From Bacteroidales bacterium UBA5833 (GTDB lineage: Bacteria > Bacteroidota > Bacteroidia > Bacteroidales > Lentimicrobiaceae): a stretch of DNA of 28,689 nucleotides. The translations under genes were made by a program, and so were the position numbers. Below are positions 9,063 to 17,052 of the stretch, in pieces. The stretch's first letter is position 1; every line of letters begins with the position of its first letter. A model generated the notes under the pieces. That model had not been told where the DNA came from. It made no database searches and saw only the letters and a list, made by a program, of their open reading frames with translations. The stretch covers positions 1-28,689 of the forward strand of contig DJGZ01000091.1 in assembly GCA_002433025.1 (NCBI GenBank), given 5' to 3'.

Positions 9063-9114
9063 TTTCAGCGCGGGATGGTATAATATTTTCATATTTGTAT
9101 TTGATACATTGTTA

Positions 9115-9564
9115 ATGAACAAGTTACTATTGCCTTACCGGTGGAAGTTGCCCGGTATGATACTGTCGTTCGCCGGCGTACTGCTGGCTGTAATGTTCAC
9201 CTGGTTTGATTTCAGGTTGAAAATCCCGGTTTTTGCCGTTTACTCGGCCTTCCTGGAAATCAAAATGTTCGTGACTTTCCGGACAAATTTCTCCGATGAG
9301 CTGACCATGCTGACTTTATTGACTGGCCTGGCCCTGGTTGCCTTTTCGAAGGAAAAAAATGAACAGCAAGGCTTTGATCTGATTCGTATGAAGGCCATGT
9401 TCAGGGCAGCCATGGTAAATACTGCGTTTCTTTTCCTGTCTGTACTGTTTATCTATGGAAGCGGGTTTATGGCAGTGCTGGTCGCGAACCTGTTTTCCTT
9501 TTTTGTGTTCTACCTGCTCTTTTTCTATTCCGGAAAACTAAGGGCAAATCATGCTGATCATTAA
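9115..9564 (+). CDS. Small multi-pass membrane protein
   Basis: A 149-residue protein with no family I recognise. I chose the ATG at 9115 because the frame's upstream alternative at 9049 overlaps the preceding lipoprotein gene and would add 22 residues that do not look like a leader. About four membrane segments can be seen: residues 14-30 (GMILSFAGVLLAVMFTW), 58-73 (LTMLTLLTGLALVAFS), 96-116 (AAMVNTAFLFLSVLFIYG) and 118-140 (FMAVLVANLFSFFVFYLLFF). The loop KEKNEQQGFDLIRMK is the main charged part. It lies 52 bases downstream of the lipoprotein gene and is probably transcribed with it. Confidence 0.65.
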   Translation: MNKLLLPYRWKLPGMILSFAGVLLAVMFTWFDFRLKIPVFAVYSAFLEIKMFVTFRTNFSDELTMLTLLTGLALVAFSKEKNEQQGFDLIRMKAMFRAAMVNTAFLFLSVLFIYGSGFMAVLVANLFSFFVFYLLFFYSGKLRANHADH

Positions 9565-9623
9565 ATATCATTTTTGTCCGGTAAATTTTTAGAATGAGTT
9601 ATGAGGTTACCTTAGGCGAGCTC

Positions 9624-9790
9624 TCCCGATAGCGATCGGGATCGGTTCTTCACTTCACTACGTTACGTTCAGAATGACAATACATTAAAGTAATCAAAGG
9701 GGGCTTGGTGGCGGCATAGCCGCCACCAAGCCCCTTCCCCATCAAACCCATGTAAGTCAAAGTCATTCTGAGCGTTAGCGAAGAATCTCA
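9624..9790. repeat. Composite palindromic REP/MITE-like element
   Basis: Three nested palindromes fill the gap before the heme lipoprotein gene. TCCCGAT-AGCG-ATCGGGA forms a hairpin at 9624-9641. A perfect 16-bp stem with an ATA loop lies at 9700-9734 (left arm GGGGCTTGGTGGCGGC). Around it, an imperfect outer inverted pair contains AGAATGAC near 9671-9678 and GTCATTCT near 9762-9769, each continued by ACG/GCG-rich sequence towards TTCTTC and GAAGAA. Such GTCATTCTGAGCG units are familiar to me as dispersed repeats in many bacterial genomes. It encodes nothing, but could terminate transcription of the upstream pair of genes. Confidence 0.7.
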
Positions 9791-9830
9791 TAATTTAACC
9801 GGACAACATTGATTAAACATTAAAAATCCT

Positions 9831-10415
9831 ATGAGAAAACTACTTTCCGTCATCCCTTTCCTGCTTCTGTTTGTTCTTATTTCCTGCAATCAATCAAATC
9901 AGCCTGGCAATTCAGACAGCGTGGGGTTTGACACTACAACTTTTATTCGGCTTGGCGATTCAATCACAGTTGCCGTTCAGCAGGTGTTGCTGTCAAATGT
10001 GATGCTTGCCACAAAAGCCGGTGGTCCCGGCCACGCAGTCACTTTCTGTAACAAACGTGCCATGGCGCTTACCGATTCACTTGCGCTGAAATACAACTGC
10101 AGGATTCAGAGGATATCTGACAAATACCGCAACCCCGCCAACAAGCCCGGCGAAAAAGAAGCGGCCCTGCTGAAAAAACCGGGTTTTTTAAATGCTGCAT
10201 CACCTTTGATCTTTAACGAAGACAGCACCCTTGTCTATTACAAGCCCATCAGGGTGGCGATGCCGGCCTGTCTCAGTTGCCATGGAGCAGCGGGGAAAGA
10301 CATCCTGCCCGGAACACTTGAAGTTATCAGACAGAAATATCCTGACGACCTGGCAACAGGTTATAAAGAAGGTGATTTCCGCGGATTATGGAAAATCACC
10401 TTCACGAAAGAATAA
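9831..10415 (+). CDS. Tll0287-like (DUF3365) c-type heme lipoprotein
   Basis: A 194-residue lipoprotein: the signal ends in LISC with Cys19 as the lipidation site. The body matches the Tll0287-like/DUF3365 pattern: AVTFCNKRAMALTDSLA near residue 69, then YRNPANKPGEKEAALL, a YYKPI strand and a single c-heme site CLSCH at about 147-151. Members of this family are periplasmic heme or redox/signal-sensing domains; here it stands alone, without a kinase or cyclase attached. The heme would be added by the cytochrome c maturation system in the periplasm. It lies after the palindromic element and converges on the minus-strand zinc-ribbon operon, with 43 bases between their ends. Its link to the zinc-ribbon proteins is by position only. 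Confidence 0.85.
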   Translation: MRKLLSVIPFLLLFVLISCNQSNQPGNSDSVGFDTTTFIRLGDSITVAVQQVLLSNVMLATKAGGPGHAVTFCNKRAMALTDSLALKYNCRIQRISDKYRNPANKPGEKEAALLKKPGFLNAASPLIFNEDSTLVYYKPIRVAMPACLSCHGAAGKDILPGTLEVIRQKYPDDLATGYKEGDFRGLWKITFTKE

Positions 10416-10458
10416 TGCGGTTTTTACCGGTGAAATATTACCGGGCCGGATCTGCGTT

Positions 10459-11325
10459 TTATGAATTCTTTATCGCAATCACCCTGCGGTAAATTGATCC
10501 CAGGTAGTTCATCATGGTAACATGACGGTTTGCGGCAGGGGCAATCAGCACCTTGCCGGTGCCGGTAAAGGTATTCACGATGCCCTCGCCCGATGTCCAG
10601 GATGAAAAGAGGCCCTTGGTCGCTTTATTCACGGTAAACTCAATACCTGCCGTACGCGCAACGGCGAAGGAACCGTCAACCACCAGCCGGTCATTTACCA
10701 GGTTAATTTCTTCAAGCGGGCCGTTGGAGACCACAATCACTTTGCCCGTCCCTGAAACCTGCGTCTGGAAAAATCCCTCACCCGAAAACAGGCCGCTGAT
10801 GGCCTTGTTGGTCCAGAGGCCGACTTCTATGCCCATTTCCGAAGCATAATAAGCGCCTTTGTCCAGGATCCAGGTTTCATTCCTGAGATCCATGATGGTA
10901 AATTCTCCGAAACTTGGTTCCAGATAAACTGTTCCGGTACCGCTTATGGTTGGCTTGAAGGCGGTTTCTTTTGTGACCATTGATTTCAGCAGACCGCCGG
11001 CCGAGGGCATTTTCGATTCTATCTGAAGGTTGCCCTGCATGTAGTACATGGCGCCCGATTCGCAGCGGAACATCGTGTTCTGCATCTCAACCTTCACCAT
11101 TTTCAGCATCTGTTTCTCTTCAACGCTGAATTTTATCGCGCCTGTTACTGCCGTGGCGGGTGGCGGAGGTGGTGGGGCCTGATAAACGGGCGGGGGCGGT
11201 GCTGAAGGGGGTTGCATGGTTTGCCTGAAGGGTGGTGCTGCGCCGGCATCCTGCCGGGCACCGCATTCATGACAAAAAACGGCGCCGTCTTTCAAACGGG
11301 TTCCGCAATTTCCGCAAAAAGCCAT
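10459..11325 (-). CDS. Zinc ribbon-AIM24 domain protein
   Basis: A 288-residue protein with an N-terminal zinc ribbon (FCGNCG then FCHECG, residues 4-22), a proline-rich linker (PPPPVYQAPPPPPP, about 43-57) and an AIM24-type beta-rich domain from about 65 to the end. The latter shows the repeated glycine pattern of the family (SGTGTVYLEP, SGEGFFQTQVSGTGKVIV, TGTGKVLIAP). AIM24 homologues occur in mitochondria and bacteria, with a poorly defined, probably structural, role. There is no signal peptide or membrane helix, so it should be cytosolic. It is the last gene of the minus-strand block, 110 bases after the PH-like membrane protein. The linker words are shared with the Yip1 protein encoded at 13841-14629. 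Confidence 0.85.
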   Translation of the reverse strand: MAFCGNCGTRLKDGAVFCHECGARQDAGAAPPFRQTMQPPSAPPPPVYQAPPPPPPATAVTGAIKFSVEEKQMLKMVKVEMQNTMFRCESGAMYYMQGNLQIESKMPSAGGLLKSMVTKETAFKPTISGTGTVYLEPSFGEFTIMDLRNETWILDKGAYYASEMGIEVGLWTNKAISGLFSGEGFFQTQVSGTGKVIVVSNGPLEEINLVNDRLVVDGSFAVARTAGIEFTVNKATKGLFSSWTSGEGIVNTFTGTGKVLIAPAANRHVTMMNYLGSIYRRVIAIKNS

Positions 11326-11435
11326 ATCAGAGTTGTTTTAGTTGGTTATTTGTTTACATTTTTTTGAGCAGCATCCGGCTTCTTTCCGGATTACCCTGTT
11401 GTTGTTAATGGTTGAAATCTCCTGTTTGTCATTGA

Positions 11436-12152
11436 TCAGAAGCCGAGTTTTTTGCTTACCTCATGGGCTTCGTCCCATTTATCATCGGGTACCGGCACCC
11501 TGATCACGTAATGTTCCATGCCGGTGCGCGCCGGATAGCGCATTTCAATGCGCATCAGCCCTTTCCCCTGCGTCAGGTCAGTGCTTACGCGATGCAGGTT
11601 GGCGCCCAGCATTTCCCAGTTGAAGTATGTACCACCCACGTACACCGATTGCTCCGAAATTATTACCAGCCGCGGTCCGCGCAGTTTCCGGCGACGCCTG
11701 AACCAGGGAAAGGCAAAGGCCGGAAATATCAGCAATACGATAATACCCAGGCAGATCAGGAGCATCAGGAAATCCTGAAACAGCAGGCTGAGGCCCACGC
11801 CGATAACCACCGAAATCACAGTGGTAAGTATAAATGTACCTTTGCTGATGGCCTTGTCTTCGCTGAAATCTTCAGCTACAAAAGTTTCCCAGGCAGCCGG
11901 GCTTATTTCCCAGCGGGCCAGGGGTCGGTCAGCGCTGAAAAGCTGATCGAGCTGACGCGCTCTTTTATAATATATTACGGTAACAAATATTCCGGAGATC
12001 ACCAGGAAACCACAGATGGTGATGATGGCAAATCCGCCGTTCATCCCGTCGATGCCGGTTAATGCCGGGGTAGAACACCCGAAAAGGAACAATACCGTGA
12101 GGATGATCCACGTTTTTACTACATTCCATTGTTTGTTCCGCGGTTTTTCCAT
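11436..12152 (-). CDS. Membrane protein with C-terminal PH-like domain
   Basis: A protein of about 238 residues that I do not recognise as a named family. I start it at the ATG at 12152 (MEKPRNKQWNV), eight bases beyond the previous stop; a longer frame uses a TTG and would overlap that gene. Four hydrophobic segments are visible in two pairs: about 12-25 and 37-52, then about 102-120 and 122-140, the last ending in FPWFRRRRKLRG. The C-terminal 80 residues (GPRLVIISEQSVYVGGTYF, LMRIEMRYPAR, HYVIRVPVP) have the strand pattern of a bacterial PH-like domain and should lie in the cytoplasm. A Cys in LFGCS near residue 26 could suggest lipidation, but the long N-terminus makes that doubtful. Confidence 0.7.
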   Translation of the reverse strand: MEKPRNKQWNVVKTWIILTVLFLFGCSTPALTGIDGMNGGFAIITICGFLVISGIFVTVIYYKRARQLDQLFSADRPLARWEISPAAWETFVAEDFSEDKAISKGTFILTTVISVVIGVGLSLLFQDFLMLLICLGIIVLLIFPAFAFPWFRRRRKLRGPRLVIISEQSVYVGGTYFNWEMLGANLHRVSTDLTQGKGLMRIEMRYPARTGMEHYVIRVPVPDDKWDEAHEVSKKLGF

Positions 12153-12159
12153 CACCGGG

Positions 12160-13806
12160 TCAGTCAGCTTCGTAACCTTCAATAATCACCATTCCCTTAC
12201 GGCCTGATTTTGTGTTGAAAGACCAGGATTTATCATCCGAAACCACCACCTTGTAAGTGCCTGCTTCCATTCGTGCATTGGGTTCGCAGATCCATTTTTC
12301 GTTGGGCGTCCCGTCGCTGCCGGGCGCATTCCGCGCCTGCCATGGACCGCCGGTCTCTTTTTTACGGCCTTCAAGGGTGATGGTGCCTGCGGGCGCCCCG
12401 TTTCCTTCGTTATAGTGAAAAGTGATAATCCTGGTCACAATCATGGCCTTGTCAAACTTGACCTTATTGGCAAAGGGCGGATTTCCCTTTACCGGTTCGG
12501 TATTGAAGGTGTTGTAAAGCGTTACCGGTGATTTGGGCGTAGTGGTGTTTTTCATTACCACGGTCAGGGGCTCGTTTTTTTTCACCGGCTCTTCCTGAGC
12601 GGGTTGTTGCTTCGGAGCTTCCGCCGGCTTTTTAGGCGTCGTCTTTTTCGGTTTTGGGGCTTTTTTTTCAGGTTCTTTTACCACCGGCACCTCTTCAGCA
12701 ACTTCAGTGCTTGCCGAATCTTCTGCCGGCAGGATTATTTCCGGCTCAGTTACAGGAAGCTCCGGCACTGTTTCTGCAGGGATTACTTCCGCTACTTCTG
12801 TTTTTGGTCCGCTGAAGAAATGCTGATACGCGTACCATCCGCCTGCGCCCAACACCGCTAAGCCCAACAGCGCCAGTAAGGCAACCAGGATTCCTTTCCT
12901 GCTTTTTTGAGGTTTTCGAGCTTCTGATGTCACAGGCGGTGGTGGTATGGCAGCCTGAGGCGGAGCCTGGGCAGCGACCGGCGGGGTGTGCACCGTTTTT
13001 TCAACAACCGGAACCACCGGGGGAGGCAGTTGGGTTTCATGTTTCACTTCTTCACCCGTGGCGGCTGCAACCATATCTGTTATTCTGTAGCCGCAATCCT
13101 GGCAGAATAGGTCGCCTGATACCACAAATGCGCCGCAGTTGGGGCAATACTGTCCGTCGGCCTGCTGTGCCGGGGGTGCGGGAGGTTCAGGTGGCGCTGG
13201 CGGTGCTGCCGGAGGTTCGGCCATTGCCGGTTCCTTCGGGGTTGCTGAGGTGTCAAATCCGCAACCGGGGCAAAAGCGCTCTTCATAAGCCAACGGACCT
13301 CCGCATTGCGGACAAACAGGATCTGGTGCAACAGATTCTGCAACAGGCTCTTCCGCCGGCTGTTCATTTGAAACCGCGTCAGCAATTACCTCTGCAGATC
13401 CGGCATCCGCCGGCGTTTCTCCACCTGCCGCTGCCATTGCTGTATCGGATCCGCATTGCGGACAAAACCGTTCTTCATCCGTAAGCAGGGCGGCACATTC
13501 AGGGCATGTTTTTGCCGGCTTCTCGGGTTCCCGGGGCGTTTCTTCAGGGATATCCGTTGCCGTAATTCCGGCTGCTGCCGCAGCCTGTTTATCGAAGCCA
13601 CACTCAGCGCAAAACCGGTCTTCAGCCGGCAAAGGAGCGGTGCATTCCGGACAAAGCTGCTGATGCTGCGGCCGGGGCTTATCAGATTGATCTGCGGATG
13701 CTGCGCCGGTTATTTCAGTTTCAAGACCCTGTTTGTCGAATCCGCATTCATTGCAAAAGCGTGCGCCCGGTTCAAAACCGGTTCCGCACTGAGGGCAGTA
13801 TTTCAT
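12160..13806 (-). CDS. Five-zinc-ribbon membrane-anchored protein
   Basis: A 548-residue protein with five CPxC-x10-CxxC zinc ribbons at residues 4-21, 52-69, 101-118, 165-182 and 221-238. They share a core such as CPECTAPLPAEDRFCAECG and are separated by acidic, Ala/Pro-rich linkers. A Lys-rich patch (ARKPQKSRKG) precedes one membrane helix at about 306-328 (ILVALLALLGLAVLGAGGWY). Then comes a Glu/Pro/Lys-rich stalk and a C-terminal beta-rich domain of about 130 residues (VKFDKAMIVTRIITFHYNEG, NEKWICEPNARMEAGTYKVV). The predicted topology is ribbons in the cytoplasm and the beta domain outside the inner membrane. It starts 34 bases after the Yip1 gene and is followed directly by the PH-like membrane protein, so these are one operon. 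Function unknown. Confidence 0.85.
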   Translation of the reverse strand: MKYCPQCGTGFEPGARFCNECGFDKQGLETEITGAASADQSDKPRPQHQQLCPECTAPLPAEDRFCAECGFDKQAAAAAGITATDIPEETPREPEKPAKTCPECAALLTDEERFCPQCGSDTAMAAAGGETPADAGSAEVIADAVSNEQPAEEPVAESVAPDPVCPQCGGPLAYEERFCPGCGFDTSATPKEPAMAEPPAAPPAPPEPPAPPAQQADGQYCPNCGAFVVSGDLFCQDCGYRITDMVAAATGEEVKHETQLPPPVVPVVEKTVHTPPVAAQAPPQAAIPPPPVTSEARKPQKSRKGILVALLALLGLAVLGAGGWYAYQHFFSGPKTEVAEVIPAETVPELPVTEPEIILPAEDSASTEVAEEVPVVKEPEKKAPKPKKTTPKKPAEAPKQQPAQEEPVKKNEPLTVVMKNTTTPKSPVTLYNTFNTEPVKGNPPFANKVKFDKAMIVTRIITFHYNEGNGAPAGTITLEGRKKETGGPWQARNAPGSDGTPNEKWICEPNARMEAGTYKVVVSDDKSWSFNTKSGRKGMVIIEGYEAD

Positions 13807-13840
13807 GGTGTGGCAGTTTAGTGAACTTTTTTGAGCTGGG

Positions 13841-14629
13841 TTACATTCCCATCATTTTGGCGCCAAAAAACAGTCCGATAATGGTACCGATAATCAGCGC
13901 GACTACCAGCGTCAGTACAATCATGGCAATGATGATAACAACAACATATCCCACTACCTTTTCTTTCGGGGTTCCTTTGAGAACCGGTGCTCCCACAGCC
14001 AGCAGGTATATGGCATATAATCCGATAAGCAGAACCAATATGCTCATACTTGTACCCAGGATTAAAAGGATACCGGCCAGCCATTGAGGTGTTGTGGAAT
14101 ATACAGCCAGTTGCAATGATCTTCCGAAATCTTTTCTTGAGTCAAAGGACGGTGCAAGCAGATCAATGATCCAGGCAAGAATGTACACGCCGATCAGGGC
14201 TGAGAGCAACTGAACAAGTCCGTACTGAATGCCGCCGGCAATGCTGCGCGAGGTATATCCCCAGTAAGTAACCCCAATTACCCCGAATTTAATGAAGGAA
14301 GCAATTGCCGGGATGGCAGCCAGGATCAGGGCGTAACCGACCAGCAGTTTTGTGGTGTCAGGCTTTTCCGAAGCAATTACCCTCCACTCTTCTTTAGGTT
14401 TGATAATGATGTTGATCACCCTTTGAATAAGGTTTGTATGTTTCGTCGTTCCGTAAACAGGTTCTTCATAAGCCGGCTGAGGCGCCTGATAAACCGGAGG
14501 GGGAGGCGGGGTTACGGGCTGGTTGACCGTTGGTTGAGGCTGGCTCTCAGCCTGGATCGGTTTGCCGCATGAGGGACAGAATTTCACGCCTTCGCGAAGT
14601 TCACTACCACAACTTGTACAGAATTTCAT
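13841..14629 (-). CDS. Zinc ribbon-Yip1 domain membrane protein
   Basis: A 262-residue protein with an N-terminal zinc ribbon (FCTSCG then FCPSCG, residues 3-21), a proline-rich linker (PPPPPVYQAPQPAY) and a Yip1-type membrane domain. The family's hallmark entry RVINIIIKPKEEWRVIA is at about 69-85, followed by about five hydrophobic segments, including LLVGYALILAAIPAIASF and GYVVVIIIAMIVLTLVVALI. Yip1-domain proteins in eukaryotes act in membrane traffic; bacterial members are poorly characterised integral membrane proteins. It is the first gene of the minus-strand operon with the five-ribbon protein 34 bases downstream. The linker word PPPPVYQAP also occurs in the AIM24 protein, suggesting that the ribbon and linker spread as a unit. 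Confidence 0.88.
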   Translation of the reverse strand: MKFCTSCGSELREGVKFCPSCGKPIQAESQPQPTVNQPVTPPPPPVYQAPQPAYEEPVYGTTKHTNLIQRVINIIIKPKEEWRVIASEKPDTTKLLVGYALILAAIPAIASFIKFGVIGVTYWGYTSRSIAGGIQYGLVQLLSALIGVYILAWIIDLLAPSFDSRKDFGRSLQLAVYSTTPQWLAGILLILGTSMSILVLLIGLYAIYLLAVGAPVLKGTPKEKVVGYVVVIIIAMIVLTLVVALIIGTIIGLFFGAKMMGM

Positions 14630-15117
14630 AATGTTATTTTTGTTAGGTTAATGGATTTGCGTGATTTAAGTAATGCCTGGCAGCCCGGAATAGTGGTGAA
14701 TCAGTTGAGAATCGCTTTCAGCAAAACAAAAATACCGAATCAATCGCCCTGTGGCAAGCGAAGATTGTTATTTAAACTTGATCTAAAGAAGCGGCCTGTA
14801 TTTATGATTACAATTACAATGACAGAGAGGTTCAGCATTGTTGTTGAAATCCGGGTTTTTTAAACAACTTCGCTGTTGGTTGGAAGTCTCAGATGAGAAA
14901 TTTCGGGATAATTGCTGTAATTATACCATTGATATAAGGATTAATAACCAGTCACAGCATTTTTATTTTGTAATGCTGGATAGCCAGCTAATTATGTTTG
15001 TATTTGAATGGATTTGAAGGCCCGTTGTTGTTGAACTCCCCCGGGTGAATAATCATATTCTTTTAAGGGATTCTCGGCCTTTGAGAAATATTCGATTTAT
15101 AAAGTATATAATGGGTT
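14630..15117. other. Intergenic region upstream of the zinc-ribbon operon
   Basis: AT-rich and gene-free between the start of the Yip1 gene and the 3' end of the metallophosphoesterase gene. Short open frames here lack coding character. Apart from the minus-strand promoter candidate at 14727-14758, I see nothing. Confidence 0.5.
14727..14758 (-). promoter_or_regulatory. Candidate promoter of the zinc-ribbon operon
   Basis: On the minus strand CTTG (14755-14758) is followed after 20 bases by TATTTTTG (14734-14727), an exact TAnnTTTG -7 element. The expected start of transcription near 14720 leaves a leader of about 90 bases before the Yip1 gene. Confidence 0.5.
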
Positions 15118-15924
15118 TCAATTTTCAGGGAATACTACATTGCTTAAATCAGGCATACTTTCAATATAATAATAGACTTCCCAGTTGCCTTGATAATCCT
15201 CTGTCAGGGCAGTCATACTCTCAACCCAGTCCCCGGAGTTCATATAATGGATATGGTCAATCATTTTGTTTGCAGGCTGGTGGATGTGCCCGCAGATGAT
15301 TCCATGGCACATATTATAGCGGGCTATCCTGCACATTTCATTTTCGAAATTGCTGATAAATGAAACTGCGCTTTTGACTTTGTGTTTTACAGCCTGAGAA
15401 AAGGAATAGTAAGGTTTGCCTTTGTGGATCCGGTATCTGTTGATCCTGCGGTTCAGCCAGAGGAGGAATGTATAGACTGTGTCTCCAAGCTTTGCCACAA
15501 AACCCAGCCGGCTTGTGAACAAGTCAAAAATATCTCCATGACAAACGTAATAACGCATGCTGCCGGATTCGAGGATATAATCCTTCACAATTGAGAATTT
15601 TCCGGAGGTGAAGGGGATGAATTGATCCAGGAAATCATCATGATTCCCCCGGATATATATAATCCTGGTTTTTTTCTGATCCAGAAGGTTGATAATCAGC
15701 CTGAAAAACCGGCTGTGCTTTTTCTGCCATTTTCCTGAACGTTTCAGCCGCCAGCCATCAATAATGTCTCCGTTAAGGATAAGCGTATCACAGCTGTTTT
15801 TTTTCAGAAATCTTACCAGTTGCCTTGCCCCGGAGTTCTTTGTTCCCAGGTGCACATCAGATACAACAATGGTTTTGTAATGTTTTTCCTGCAATATTTT
15901 TTTTCTTGATTGCAAGAATAACAT
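15118..15924 (-). CDS. LpxH-like metallophosphoesterase (probable UDP-2,3-diacylglucosamine diphosphatase)
   Basis: A 268-residue calcineurin-like phosphoesterase. All metal-binding motifs are visible: SDVHLG (Asp23, His25), NGDIIDGW (Asp53), RGNHDD (Asn94, His95), CHGDIFD (His129) and CGHIHQP (His213, His215). The layout fits the UDP-2,3-diacylglucosamine hydrolase group, which removes UMP to give lipid X in lipid A synthesis at the inner membrane. However, this longer subgroup also contains enzymes of unproven substrate, so I leave the gene symbol blank. It lies 55 bases downstream of mnmA on the same strand. A 9-bp hairpin ends eight bases before its start codon and could affect its translation. 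Confidence 0.85.
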   Translation of the reverse strand: MLFLQSRKKILQEKHYKTIVVSDVHLGTKNSGARQLVRFLKKNSCDTLILNGDIIDGWRLKRSGKWQKKHSRFFRLIINLLDQKKTRIIYIRGNHDDFLDQFIPFTSGKFSIVKDYILESGSMRYYVCHGDIFDLFTSRLGFVAKLGDTVYTFLLWLNRRINRYRIHKGKPYYSFSQAVKHKVKSAVSFISNFENEMCRIARYNMCHGIICGHIHQPANKMIDHIHYMNSGDWVESMTALTEDYQGNWEVYYYIESMPDLSNVVFPEN

Positions 15925-15931
15925 ATTGATA

Positions 15932-15957
15932 TTAACCCTGAATTATCACAGGGTTAA
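15932..15957 (-). promoter_or_regulatory. Hairpin between mnmA and the metallophosphoesterase gene
   Basis: TTAACCCTG at 15932-15940 pairs perfectly with CAGGGTTAA at 15949-15957 across an 8-base loop. On the minus strand it ends eight bases before the ATG at 15924. No T run follows it in that direction, so it is not a normal terminator. It may mask the ribosome-binding region or stabilise a processed mRNA end. Confidence 0.4.
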
Positions 15958-15979
15958 AAAAATGTAAAATCAGCTGTGG

Positions 15980-17050
15980 TTATTGCCAGTCGATTTCCCC
16001 GCTGCCGTAACAGAGTTCGCCCGCGGCGTCGTAAACCACGCCAAACTGTCCGGCGGCCACCCCCGAAACGGGTACTTCCGATTCTATAACGGCCCCGCTT
16101 CCGGTAAATACCAGCCTGCCCCTGTTAAACTCGGGCGTGTGGCGGATTTTGAAGGTAATATCCACGGGCCGGCTCAGGTCATTCCAGGGATTGCCCGAGA
16201 TAAAGTGGAATCCTTTAAGCTGTATGCTGTTGCGGTACTGGGTCAGGGGGTCGTAGCCGTTGGAGACATAAACCACGTTTTCATCCGTATCCTTTTTCAC
16301 CACAAACCAGGGCCCCTGGCTGAGCCCTAGCCCTTTGCGCTGCCCGATGGTGTGAAACCAGTACCCTTTGTGTTTGCCCAGGATTTTCCCGGTTTCCAGC
16401 TCCACGATATTTCCTTCCTTTTCGCCCACATACTTCCGGATAAAATCATTGTAGTTCACCTTTCCCAAAAAGCAGATGCCCTGGCTGTCCTTGCGGCCGG
16501 CACTGGGGAGCCGGGCTTCAGCGGCAATCCTGCGAACCTCGGATTTAGGCAGCCCGCCGATCGGAAACATCAGTTTCTGCAGCTGCGCATAGGTAATCTG
16601 GGCCAGGAAATCGGTCTGGTCCTTGAACTTATCTTTTGCCGTTGCCAGGTACTTGATGCCATCCCTGAACTGGGTTGAAGCGTAATGCCCCGTGGCAATC
16701 GCATCGAAGTCTTTTCCGTATTTATCGTTGAAACTCCCGAACTTAATCAGCCGGTTGCACATCACATCCGGGTTGGGCGTCAGTCCTTTCTTTACGGAAT
16801 CTATTGTATAGGCTACCACGCTGTCCCAGTACTCTTCCTGCAGGGTCACCACTTCCATGCGCAGCCCGTATTTCTTCGAGAGCCAGGTGGTGATTTCGAT
16901 ATCCTCTTCCGAGGGGCAGTCCAGAAAGCCTTCCTTGTCCTTCATTCCGATCAGGATGTAGAAGATCACAGGCTCGTGGCCCTGCTCTTTCAGCAGGTGA
17001 AGCATAACGGAGCTGTCAACTCCGCCGGATACGAGGGCGGCGATGGGCAT
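15980..17050 (-). CDS. mnmA: tRNA-specific 2-thiouridylase
   Basis: Adds sulfur to uridine 34 of the tRNAs for Lys, Glu and Gln, using ATP and a persulfide relay, in the cytoplasm. The 356-residue protein begins with the PP-loop ATP site VSGGVDSS (7-14). The two active cysteines are Cys98 in NPDVMCNRLIKFG and Cys193 in DSQGICFLGKVNY. The family's GHYA and TIGQRKGLG motifs are also present, and the length is normal. The ATG at 17050 is set by the PP-loop lying right at the N-terminus, as in other members. A degenerate heptamer array begins three bases upstream of the start. A 13-codon copy of this 5' end occurs at 21332-21370, beyond the neighbouring T9SS genes. Confidence 0.96.
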   Translation of the reverse strand: MPIAALVSGGVDSSVMLHLLKEQGHEPVIFYILIGMKDKEGFLDCPSEEDIEITTWLSKKYGLRMEVVTLQEEYWDSVVAYTIDSVKKGLTPNPDVMCNRLIKFGSFNDKYGKDFDAIATGHYASTQFRDGIKYLATAKDKFKDQTDFLAQITYAQLQKLMFPIGGLPKSEVRRIAAEARLPSAGRKDSQGICFLGKVNYNDFIRKYVGEKEGNIVELETGKILGKHKGYWFHTIGQRKGLGLSQGPWFVVKKDTDENVVYVSNGYDPLTQYRNSIQLKGFHFISGNPWNDLSRPVDITFKIRHTPEFNRGRLVFTGSGAVIESEVPVSGVAAGQFGVVYDAAGELCYGSGEIDWQ

Positions 17051-17052
17051 AC

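Noticed and set aside
11371..11395. Hairpin ATCCGG/CCGGAT between the PH-like and AIM24 genes as a terminator
   Set aside because: The stem is only six pairs and no T run follows on the minus strand.
14651..14863. 70-codon plus-strand frame upstream of the zinc-ribbon operon
   Set aside because: It lies over the candidate promoter, with no domain and no start signal; probably chance.
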